Below, piece by piece: positions 54,691-62,390 of a stretch of DNA of 64,000 nt. Origin of the DNA: DATKDF01 sp963752045 (lineage in GTDB: Bacteria > Acidobacteriota > Vicinamibacteria > Vicinamibacterales > SCN-69-37); the NCBI GenBank assembly GCA_963752045.1, contig CAVVWN010000014.1:1-64000 (forward strand), read 5' to 3'. Made by a program: the position numbers and the translations under genes. How positions within the stretch are numbered: position 1 is the first letter of the stretch; each line of letters opens with the position of its first letter. The notes under the pieces were generated by a model. That model was not told where the DNA came from. It ran no database searches and saw nothing but the letters and a program-made list of their open reading frames with translations.

Positions 54691-54767
54691 TGGCGCGCCC
54701 TGCACGACTCGAACGTGCGACCTCCTGGTTCGTAGCCAGACGCTCTATCCAACTGAGCTAAGGGCGC
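54691..54767 (-). tRNA. tRNA-Arg (anticodon ACG)
   Basis: A 77-nt tRNA with encoded CCA: acceptor GCGCCCT/AGGGCGC, D-arm with AGCTCAGTTGGATAGAGC, anticodon loop CTACGAA giving ACG, and T-arm GCACG-TTCGAGT-CGTGC. The A34 is the substrate of the TadA enzyme encoded at 43.5 kb. Confidence 0.97.
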
Positions 54768-54793
54768 GGACTTCATGACTATACCATCCGTTC

Positions 54794-54813
54794 GGGCAGG
54801 CTGAAGCCTGCCC
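54794..54813. repeat. GGGCAGGCT-GA-AGCCTGCCC palindrome
   Basis: A perfect 20-bp palindrome with 9-bp arms between tRNA-Arg and the GH3 gene, followed by CCTCC. The same design with G/C swaps recurs right after moeA at 58443-58462. Such units are known as REP-like sequences in many high-GC genomes. Confidence 0.8.
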
Positions 54814-54842
54814 CTCCGGAAGAGGCGGCGCGGTCGCAGACG

Positions 54843-56654
54843 TCAGCGCGTCAGCCCGTGGCGGCGCTCGAACAGTCCGGGAATCGTGATCGGGAGGAGG
54901 CCCGAAATGGGCGCCTCACCCGCGACCGCGCGCACGGCCGACGCCTCGGCCAGGTCGTAGAAATCGTAGGTCAGGAGCATCGCCGGCAGCGACGGCGCCG
55001 ACATCGGCGCGTAGGGATTTCCGAAGAACACGGTGATGAACGGCCGCGCGGTGCCCGCCGTGCGCTCGGCAAGGTCCTCGAGCAGCCGTGCGAGCGGAGG
55101 GGCCAGATCCATCTGGCCGCTGCCCGACGCCGTTCGCACGAACACCGACGCGACAATCGCGTCGTAGCGGCCGGATGTTGCCCGCACGAGATCGAGATCG
55201 CCGGGCGAAGAGCGGTCGGAGAGCTCGATGGCCGTGACGTTCGGCCAGCGTTTCCTCAGCTCCGGCAGAAACGTCGCGCTCGGGATGGCGATCCGCCACC
55301 CGGCCGGGTAATCGAGGATCGACAAATACAGGACCGACGCCTCGGCCGGCACGCGCAGCGGCACCTGATTCCTGTCGTCCCTGAGCAGCGTGATCGACTT
55401 CCGGCTGAGCTCCTCGGCCACCGCCTGGTGACGCCGGCCGCCAACGACGGCCGGGACCTGGTCGAGCGAGACGGTCTTCACGCGGTGCAGCCCGAGCCGG
55501 GCCTTGGTCGTGAGGATTCGGCGGACCTTGGCATCGACCTCGTCGATGCCGATCTCGCCGCGCTCGACGGCCGACTTGATGCCGGCGACGGCCGCGGCTG
55601 GATCGCGCGGCTTGGTCACGATGTCGTTGCCAGCGCGAATGGCGAGGGCCGCCGCGGCGCCCGGATCCATGCGGCGCGAGATTGCGTCCATGTCGACGGC
55701 GTCGGTGAACACCAGTCCGGTGAACCCGAGCTCGGTGCGCAGCAGGTCCGTCACGATTGGCCGGCTGAGGCTCGCCGGGCTGAATTCGGCCGGGTCGAGC
55801 GCCGGCAGGCTGATGTGCGCGGTCATCACGCCGTCGGCGCCCTCGGCGAGCGCGTACCGGAACGGCCAGAGCTCGAGGGCATCCAGCCGGTCGCGCGGAT
55901 GGGTGATGACCGGCAGGCCGATGTGTGAATCGACGTCGGTGTCGCCGTGGCCCGGAAAGTGCTTCAGCACGGCAAGCATGCCGCCGGCCTGGTACCCGCG
56001 GACGTATGCCGCCGCGAACCGGCCGACCACCTCGGGGTCCTCGCCGAACGCCCGCGTGTTGATCACGGGATTCCGCGGGTTGTTGTTGACGTCGGCCACG
56101 GGCGAGAAATTGACGTGCAAACCCAGCGCGCGGCCCTCGACGGCGGTGATGCGAGCCGCTTCCTGGGCGAGCGGCTCGTCACCGGCCGCGGCGACGGCCA
56201 TCTGACGAGGGAACCTCGTGCCGCCGGCGATGCGAAACGCGACACCGCTCTCGAAGTCGACGGCGTTCAGCAGCGGCAGCGCCGCGGCCTCCTGCAGCCG
56301 GTTGAGCAGCGACGCGGCAGCAAACGGCTGCCCGAGCGTGACCGTGCCGTAACGATAGTCGGGCAACATCCGCGGCGCCGGCTCGGACCCGCCGAAGACA
56401 ATCACGCCGCCAAGCCGCAGGTCGCGCACCTGGTTGCGAATCGTCTCGAACGCCTCGGTCTCGGTCGCGAGATACGTCGAGTCGACGCCCGGCATCACGA
56501 GCTGCCCGACCTTGTCGTCGAGCGTCATGCGCTTGAAGGTGTCCTCGATCCAGCGAGTGGCGGCGCGATCGAGCACCACGGGCGGCGGCCCCTGCGCCGC
56601 GAGTCCCGTGGCGCAGGCAACCAGCGTGAGTAACAGCACGTGTCTCATGAGCAT
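54843..56654 (-). CDS. Exported glycoside hydrolase family 3 protein
   Basis: A 603-aa GH3 enzyme, beta-N-acetylhexosaminidase (NagZ-like) branch. The signal peptide is in residues 1-20 (MRHVLLLTLVACATGLAAQ). The catalytic domain has LKHFPGHGDTDVDSHIGLPV, the hallmark loop of NagZ-type enzymes with the His-Asp dyad, and nucleophile context FTDAVDMDAIS. A C-terminal GH3 second domain follows from about residue 390 to the end, as in longer exported forms. It may hydrolyse muropeptide or chitin sugars outside the cytoplasm. ATG 56654 or 56648 starts the signal; upstream frame text is antisense to moaB. Confidence 0.92.
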   Translation of the reverse strand: MLMRHVLLLTLVACATGLAAQGPPPVVLDRAATRWIEDTFKRMTLDDKVGQLVMPGVDSTYLATETEAFETIRNQVRDLRLGGVIVFGGSEPAPRMLPDYRYGTVTLGQPFAAASLLNRLQEAAALPLLNAVDFESGVAFRIAGGTRFPRQMAVAAAGDEPLAQEAARITAVEGRALGLHVNFSPVADVNNNPRNPVINTRAFGEDPEVVGRFAAAYVRGYQAGGMLAVLKHFPGHGDTDVDSHIGLPVITHPRDRLDALELWPFRYALAEGADGVMTAHISLPALDPAEFSPASLSRPIVTDLLRTELGFTGLVFTDAVDMDAISRRMDPGAAAALAIRAGNDIVTKPRDPAAAVAGIKSAVERGEIGIDEVDAKVRRILTTKARLGLHRVKTVSLDQVPAVVGGRRHQAVAEELSRKSITLLRDDRNQVPLRVPAEASVLYLSILDYPAGWRIAIPSATFLPELRKRWPNVTAIELSDRSSPGDLDLVRATSGRYDAIVASVFVRTASGSGQMDLAPPLARLLEDLAERTAGTARPFITVFFGNPYAPMSAPSLPAMLLTYDFYDLAEASAVRAVAGEAPISGLLPITIPGLFERRHGLTR

Positions 56655-56688
56655 CGGAAGTCTACCGGATTCGGCCATAATCCTCCCT

Positions 56689-57192
56689 ATGTCCGTCGCC
56701 GACCACCGTTCCAGCTCACCCGTCGCGGTGTCGTGCTTCGTGCTGACGGTGAGCGACACGCGTACGCTCGCCACCGAGACGAGCGGCCGGGCCATTGCGG
56801 AGCTCCTCGAGAAGAACGGGCATACGGTGACGGGCCGAGAGGTCGTGAGGGACGAGCCGGGCGAGGTTCGCGAGGTCGTCCGCGGCGTGCTTGCGCTCGG
56901 CAACACACAGGTGGTCATCACGACAGGGGGCACCGGCATCTCGAAACGCGATTCGACGTACGAGGCGCTCGTCGACCTGTTCGACAAGCAACTCCACGGG
57001 TTCGGCGAGTTGTTCCGGATGTTGAGCTTCGAGGAGATCGGCGCCGCGGCCATGCTGTCGCGCGCCACGGCGGGCGTCGTCTCGGGTCGGGCCGTGTTTC
57101 TCCTGCCGGGCTCGGAGGCGGCCGTGCGCCTGGCCATGGAACGGCTGATCCTGCCCGAGATCGGACACCTCGTTGGACAGCTCGAACGGTGA
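56689..57192 (+). CDS. moaB: Molybdopterin adenylyltransferase family protein (MoaB)
   Basis: A 167-aa MoaB/MogA-type enzyme that adenylates molybdopterin before metal insertion. Motifs: LTVSDTRTLATETSG, TTGGTGISKRDSTYEAL and LLPGSEAAVRLAME. ATG 56689 was chosen; CCTCC upstream gives no ribosome site and the usual leader is short here. It precedes moeA by 37 bp filled with the AATCTGGGATCTGG repeat, so the two are probably one transcription unit supplying cofactor to the hydroxylase at 10-16 kb. Confidence 0.92.
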   Translation: MSVADHRSSSPVAVSCFVLTVSDTRTLATETSGRAIAELLEKNGHTVTGREVVRDEPGEVREVVRGVLALGNTQVVITTGGTGISKRDSTYEALVDLFDKQLHGFGELFRMLSFEEIGAAAMLSRATAGVVSGRAVFLLPGSEAAVRLAMERLILPEIGHLVGQLER

Positions 57193-57223
57193 ATCTGGGA
57201 TCTGGAATCTGGGATCTGGGATC
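57190..57223. repeat. AATCTGGGATCTGG simple repeat after moaB
   Basis: Same motif as at 15887, again beginning at the TGA stop of the upstream gene and ending close to the next start codon. It reads into the leader of moeA. Confidence 0.85.
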
Positions 57224-57229
57224 GGTGGC

Positions 57230-58435
57230 ATGAGACCGTTCAAGACGACTGTTTCCTTCGCTGACGCGTTTCGCTTGACGCTCGCGGCGGCTCGGCCGCT
57301 CTCACGCACCGAGATGCTGCCGCTCGGCGAGAGCGACGGGCGTGTGCTCGCCTCGCATGTGGTTGCGCCGGTCGACGTGCCGGGCTTCGACCGCGCGGCG
57401 ATGGACGGCTACGCCGTCCGGGCCGCCGACACGGCCGGCGCGAGCCTGGACGCAGCGCGGATGCTCACCTGCCGGAGCACCGCATTCGCCGGAGACGCAC
57501 CCGGCCGGGCCGTGGGCTCCGGTGAGTGCACCGAGATCGCCACCGGTGCGCCGGTTCCGCCGGGCGCAGACGCGGTGATCATGGTCGAACACACGGCACG
57601 TGACGGCGACGCCGTGCGGGTCTTCGCAGCGGTTGCGCCCGGACAGCACATCGGCCTTCGCGCCGGCGATGTGGCCGCCGGTGCGGTCGTAGCGCGGGCC
57701 GGGCAGACACTCACGCCCGGCAGCATCGGCGCCATCGCGGCGACCGGCGTGCAGGCCGTTTCCGCGTACGTGCGTCCGACCGTGGCACTGGTGTCAACGG
57801 GCAATGAAGTCGTCGAGGCCGGCGCGCCGCTAGGTCCGGGACAGGTGTACGACGTGAACCGCATCACGCTCGCAGCGCTTGTTCTGCGCCACGGGGGCCG
57901 AGCCGCTGCCCTGGCGTCGGCCGGCGATGCCATCGACGACCTCGACCGCGTGCTGACCGATGCGATCCGCCACGACATCGTGGTGTTCTCGGGCGGCAGC
58001 TCCGTGGGTGACCGCGACTTGGTGCTCGACGTCCTGCGCGCGCGAGGGGAGGTGCTGTTCCACGGCATCGCCGTCAAGCCGGGCAAGCCGACCGCCGTGG
58101 CGCTCGTCGACGGGGTCCCGGTCTTTGCCATGCCGGGAAATCCGACATCATGCTTGTCGAACGGGTACTTGCTGCTCGTGCCGTTCCTCCGACGAACCGC
58201 GCGCCTGCCGCCGTGGGAGCCACGCGTCGTCGAACGGCCGCTCGCGCGCGCGATCCGCTCGTCGGCCGACCGGCACCAGTTCTACACGGTGCGCATCGTG
58301 GAGGATCGCGTCGAAGCGGCATTCAAAGGCTCGAGCGCGATCACCAGCATGGCCGACGCGGACGGGTACATCGAAATCCCGGCCGGCACCGACGCGGTAC
58401 CGGCCGGGACGATCGTGAAGGTCACCTGTTTCTGA
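57230..58435 (+). CDS. moeA: Molybdopterin molybdenumtransferase
   Basis: A 401-aa MoeA that inserts molybdate into adenylated molybdopterin. The four domains are all present: FDRAAMDGYAVRA (domain 1), ATGAPVPPGADAVIMVEHT, the catalytic GNEVVEAGAPLGPGQVYDVN and SGGSSVGDRD of the MoaB-like domain, and the last domain with PVFAMPGNPTS. ATG 57230 was chosen; the frame upstream translates only the simple repeat. A palindromic repeat follows 7 bp after the stop. Confidence 0.94.
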   Translation: MRPFKTTVSFADAFRLTLAAARPLSRTEMLPLGESDGRVLASHVVAPVDVPGFDRAAMDGYAVRAADTAGASLDAARMLTCRSTAFAGDAPGRAVGSGECTEIATGAPVPPGADAVIMVEHTARDGDAVRVFAAVAPGQHIGLRAGDVAAGAVVARAGQTLTPGSIGAIAATGVQAVSAYVRPTVALVSTGNEVVEAGAPLGPGQVYDVNRITLAALVLRHGGRAAALASAGDAIDDLDRVLTDAIRHDIVVFSGGSSVGDRDLVLDVLRARGEVLFHGIAVKPGKPTAVALVDGVPVFAMPGNPTSCLSNGYLLLVPFLRRTARLPPWEPRVVERPLARAIRSSADRHQFYTVRIVEDRVEAAFKGSSAITSMADADGYIEIPAGTDAVPAGTIVKVTCF

Positions 58436-58442
58436 ATCCGGC

Positions 58443-58462
58443 GGGCGGGCTGAAGCCCGCCC
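58443..58462. repeat. GGGCGGGCT-GA-AGCCCGCCC palindrome
   Basis: A 20-bp perfect palindrome following the moeA stop, sister of 54794-54813 (two compensating changes), and again followed by CCTCC. Placed between convergent moeA and sodA, it could act as a two-way terminator-like hairpin. Confidence 0.8.
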
Positions 58463-58477
58463 CTCCAGCAGGTATCC

Positions 58478-58527
58478 GGGATCCCGATCCCCGATCCCAG
58501 ATTCCAGATCCCAGATTCCAGAATCAA
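58478..58527. repeat. Inverted copy of the GGGATCTGG simple repeat
   Basis: CCCGATCCCAGATTCCAGA-type units, the complement of the repeat at 15887 and 57190, placed directly at the stop codon of sodA on the minus strand. Together with the palindrome it fills the gap between moeA and sodA. Confidence 0.8.
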
Positions 58528-59130
<603 letters not shown>

Positions 59131-59135
59131 TCTGT

Positions 59136-60281
59136 TCAGTCCTTTCGGCTCATGTTGAGCATGCGGTCGAGCGCGACCCGCGCCCATGTTCTCACGGGCT
59201 CGGGCACGACGATCCGGTTGTGGACCTCGCCATCGACGAGGCCCTCGAGAATCCATAGCAGGTGATTGGGTGACACGCGGAACATCGTCGAGCACAGGCA
59301 CCCGAGCGCGTCGAGCGTGACCACGGTGCGGCCCGGCGCGAGACGCTCGGCCAGTCGGCTGACGAGGTGAAGCTCCGTGCCCACCGCCCAGGCCGAGCCT
59401 TCCGGACTCTCACTCACGGTGCGGATGATGAACTCGGTGGACCCGACGGCGTCGGCCGCCTGCACCACGTCGAACGTGCACTCCGGGTGAACGATGACCT
59501 TGCCGTGCGGATACTGCTGGCGGAACCGCTCGACGTGCGCGACGCTGAAGCGCGTATGCACGCTGCAGTGGCCCTTCCATAGAATCAGCCGCGCGCGTTC
59601 GAGCGACCGGCGGTCGAGCCCGCCATCGGGCAGGTCGGGATCCCAGACGACCATTTGATCGAGCGGCACCCCCATGCGGTACGCGGTGTTCCGGCCCAGA
59701 TGCTGGTCCGGCAGCATCAGGAGCTTCTCGCCGCGCTCCCAGCCCCACGCCATGATCCGGTCGGCATTGCTCGAGGTGCAGACGATGCCGCCGTGCTCGC
59801 CGCAGAAGCCTTTGATGGCCGCGGTCGAGTTGATGTAGGTCACGGGAACGACGTCGTCGAGATCGATGCCGAGCGCGCCCATCTCCTGCCAGCAGACTTC
59901 GAGCTGGTCGATGGCGGCCATGTCGGCCATCGAGCAGCCGGCCGCCAGATCCGGCAGGATCACCTGCTGGTGGGACGCGCCGAGGATGTTCGCGCTCTCG
60001 GCCATGAAGTGCACGCCGCAGAAGACGACGTAGTCGGCTCTGGTCTGTCGGGCGGCGTGCTGCGAGAGCTTGAGCGAATCGCCGGTGAAGTCGGCGAACT
60101 TGAAGACCTCGTCACGCTGGTAGTGATGGCCGAGGATGACCAGACGGTCGCCCAGCCGGGCGCGGGCCCTGGCGATTCGCGCGTCCATCTCGTCGTCCGA
60201 CAGGCCGAGGTACGTGGCCGGGAGCGGCTGGCGCTCGCTCAGTCGCGTTTTCTCGTAGTCGGTCAGGAGCTGCACGTGCAT
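59136..60281 (-). CDS. nadA: Quinolinate synthase
   Basis: A 381-aa NadA that condenses iminoaspartate and dihydroxyacetone phosphate to quinolinate in NAD synthesis. Cluster ligands: Cys in FCGVHFMAE, IVCTSSNA and CLCSTMFRV, with VIVHPECTFDV also present. Substrate motifs ILGHHYQRDE and FTGDSLKLSQ are present. nadB and nadC are not adjacent. The stop is five bases from the sodA start, so the two are likely co-transcribed. Confidence 0.95.
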   Translation of the reverse strand: MHVQLLTDYEKTRLSERQPLPATYLGLSDDEMDARIARARARLGDRLVILGHHYQRDEVFKFADFTGDSLKLSQHAARQTRADYVVFCGVHFMAESANILGASHQQVILPDLAAGCSMADMAAIDQLEVCWQEMGALGIDLDDVVPVTYINSTAAIKGFCGEHGGIVCTSSNADRIMAWGWERGEKLLMLPDQHLGRNTAYRMGVPLDQMVVWDPDLPDGGLDRRSLERARLILWKGHCSVHTRFSVAHVERFRQQYPHGKVIVHPECTFDVVQAADAVGSTEFIIRTVSESPEGSAWAVGTELHLVSRLAERLAPGRTVVTLDALGCLCSTMFRVSPNHLLWILEGLVDGEVHNRIVVPEPVRTWARVALDRMLNMSRKD

Positions 60282-60403
60282 GTCAGGCGTTCCGCTTGTG
60301 AAAAATTTCTCAATCTCCAGATACGAAAATGGCCAAATCCCGTTTGGGCGCTTCGGCCCCCGGCTATTGCCGGCTCGGGATTTGACTCACGTTGAGTGTA
60401 ACA

Positions 60404-60510
60404 GGGGGACGGGTCTGTTTTCCACAGATTCGGCGGTGAAGGTGCCAGGTCTCACGGATGGAGACCTGGCACCGGAACCGCCGAATCTGTGGAAAACAGA
60501 CCCGTCCCCC
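60404..60510. repeat. Long palindromic element starting GGGGACGGGTCTGTTTTCC, copy 2
   Basis: Inverted arms of about 49 bp (60404-60453 and 60462-60510) with one 3-base mismatch patch and a short loop. The outer 19 nt equal those of the element at 12241; the inner part differs (CAGATTCGGCGG..GGTGCCAGGTCT). It covers the 3' end of mqnE and provides its stop codon in the loop. Confidence 0.9.
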
Positions 60511-61603
60511 TGGACACCGGGCGATAGAACGTGTCGCGTTCGACCGGTTCGCGGCCGGCGGCGCGAATGAGCCGGTCGATGTCGTCGGTCGAGAGGGCCT
60601 CGGGCGTGCGCGAGCCGGCCATGTGGTAGATCCGCTCTTCCTGCACGGTGCCGTCGAGGTCGTCGGCGCCGTACCAGAGCGCGAGCTGCGCCACCTCGAT
60701 CCCGGTCGCAATCCAGAACGCCTTGATGTGCGGCACGTTGTCGAGCACGAGCCGCGCCACGGCGTGGGTGCGCAGCGTGTCGCTCGCCGAGGGCGCCGGC
60801 AGCTTGCGCATCTGATTGTTGTCGGGGTGAAACGCCAGCGGAATGAACGCCTGGAACCCGCCCGTCTCGTCCTGCAGGGCGCGCACGCGCAGCATGTGGT
60901 CCACCCGCTCGGCCATCGTCTCGATGTGGCCGTAGAGCATGGTGACGTTCGTCTTCATGCCGAGGCCGTGCGCCAGCCGATGGATCGCAAGGTACCGGTC
61001 GGCATCGGCCTTGTCGTGACAAATCTTGCGGCGCACGCGTTCGGCGAAGACTTCGGCGCCCCCGCCCGGCAGCGAGTCGAGACCGGCTTCCATGAACGCG
61101 CCGAGCACCTGCTCGTCGGTCATGCCGTACGTGTCGGCGAAGAACGCAATCTCGACCGCCGTGTAGCACTTGAGGTGTATCTCGGGCCGAATCGCCTTCA
61201 GCCCGCGCAGCAGGTCGACGTAGTAGCTGAACGGCAGATCCGGGTGCAGGCCGTTGACCACGTGCACTTCGGTGAGCGGCTGATCGGCGCGGGCGCGGAG
61301 CTTGTCGAACACATGCTCGAGCGACAGCGTGTACGCGTCGGCATCACCCGGCTTGAGCCGCGCGAACGAACAGAAGAGACAGCTTGCCACGCAGACGTTG
61401 GTGGCCTCGAGTCTGAGATTGAAGTTGTAGTACGTCCGGCCTCCGTGCCGGCGCTCGCGTTCGCGATTCGCCAGCCAGCCCACCGCATGCAGGTCCGGGC
61501 ACTCGAAGAGCCGGACGCCGTCGGTCTCGGTGAGGCGCTCGCCGGCCTCGAGCTTCGCGACGACATCGTCGAGGCCGAGCGCGCGCAGGCGGGATGGATT
61601 CAC
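60452..61603 (-). CDS. mqnE: Aminodeoxyfutalosine synthase
   Basis: A 383-aa radical SAM enzyme of the futalosine route to menaquinone. The N-terminal LEAGERLTETDGVRL leads to the cluster motif C-x3-C-x2-C in ATNVCVASCLFCSFARL; later AFHPDNNQMRKLPAPSASD and the conserved IATGIEVAQLALWYGADDLD match MqnE rather than MqnC. GTG 61603 overlaps the stop of the YjbQ gene. The last 20 or so residues (RGTGLFSTDSAVPVPG) are translated from the palindromic repeat, where the stop lies, so the native C-terminus is altered. Confidence 0.93.
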   Translation of the reverse strand: MNPSRLRALGLDDVVAKLEAGERLTETDGVRLFECPDLHAVGWLANRERERRHGGRTYYNFNLRLEATNVCVASCLFCSFARLKPGDADAYTLSLEHVFDKLRARADQPLTEVHVVNGLHPDLPFSYYVDLLRGLKAIRPEIHLKCYTAVEIAFFADTYGMTDEQVLGAFMEAGLDSLPGGGAEVFAERVRRKICHDKADADRYLAIHRLAHGLGMKTNVTMLYGHIETMAERVDHMLRVRALQDETGGFQAFIPLAFHPDNNQMRKLPAPSASDTLRTHAVARLVLDNVPHIKAFWIATGIEVAQLALWYGADDLDGTVQEERIYHMAGSRTPEALSTDDIDRLIRAAGREPVERDTFYRPVSRGTGLFSTDSAVPVPGLHP

Positions 61604-62112
61604 GCGCCGCCCTCGGCCACGCCCATCACCTGCAGACGCAGCGATCGAGACCGCGGCCCGTCGAGCTCGCCCATCAGGATCCGCTGCCACTGTCCGAGCA
61701 CGATCTCGCCGCCGCTCAACGGCAGCGTGAGGCTGTGGCCCAGGAGCAGCGCGCGCAGGTGCGAGTCGGCGTTTGCCCGGTCGCAGTCCGAGTGGTCGGG
61801 GTCGTTGTGCAGCCACCCGTGATCGTCCTTGACGACCTGCTCGAGGAACGTCTTCATGTCGGCGAGCAGCGCCTGCTGATGCTCGTTGATGAACAGCGTC
61901 AGCGTCGTGTGCATCGACGACAGCGTGACCAGTCCCTCGCGCACGGGCCACCGGTGCACGTGCTCCATGACGAGCTCGGTGAGATCGATCACCTGCACGC
62001 GTTCGGTCGTCTCGACCGCGAGCGTTTCGCTGTAAATCGCCACCGGTCCGGTGGACGTCGTCACGTTGGCGACCGGCTGCCGGCGAACGGTGGCCGTGGA
62101 GCGTCTGGGCAT
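61600..62112 (-). CDS. YjbQ/UPF0047 family protein
   Basis: A 170-aa UPF0047 protein; family members have weak thiamine-phosphate synthase activity and conserved His/Asp sites, here HTTLTLFINEH, HNDPDHSDCDRANADSHL and GQWQRILMGELDGPR. ATG 62112 was chosen. Its stop overlaps the GTG of mqnE, so the pair is coupled. Physiological role unsettled. Confidence 0.9.
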   Translation of the reverse strand: MPRRSTATVRRQPVANVTTSTGPVAIYSETLAVETTERVQVIDLTELVMEHVHRWPVREGLVTLSSMHTTLTLFINEHQQALLADMKTFLEQVVKDDHGWLHNDPDHSDCDRANADSHLRALLLGHSLTLPLSGGEIVLGQWQRILMGELDGPRSRSLRLQVMGVAEGGA

Positions 62113-62139
62113 ATCCCCCAATGTTATACTCGCGCCGAC

Positions 62140-62345
62140 GTACGACGATCGCCCGGCGGTGCATGGGAAGTGGGTGCGAATCCCACACGGTGCCGCCACT
62201 GTCAGCGGGGAGTCGGTGTCCTTCAGCCGGCCGCAGACGACGCGAGCCGGCCGCCACTGCGGCCACACGGGCCGTGGGAAGGCGCGGATGCCGGCGTTGA
62301 GCCGCAAGTCAGGATACCTGCCACCGGGCCGTCCTCGCCCCCGTC
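62140..62345 (+). ncRNA. Cobalamin riboswitch
   Basis: The leader of the BtuB-like receptor gene has the conserved parts of an adenosylcobalamin riboswitch in order: GGTGC near 62158, GGGAAGTGGGTGCGAATCCC, GCCGCCACTGT, and the B12 box GCCGCAAGTCAGGATACCTGCC (62301-62322). The box then runs into a C-rich stretch before the start codon and could hide the ribosome site. A TATACT at 62125-62130 may be the -10 element. It would switch the receptor off when cobalamin is plentiful. Confidence 0.95.
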
Positions 62346-62390
62346 CATTCCGGACGCGGGATCGGCGCGCACACGCCGAAGGAGGTCCGC

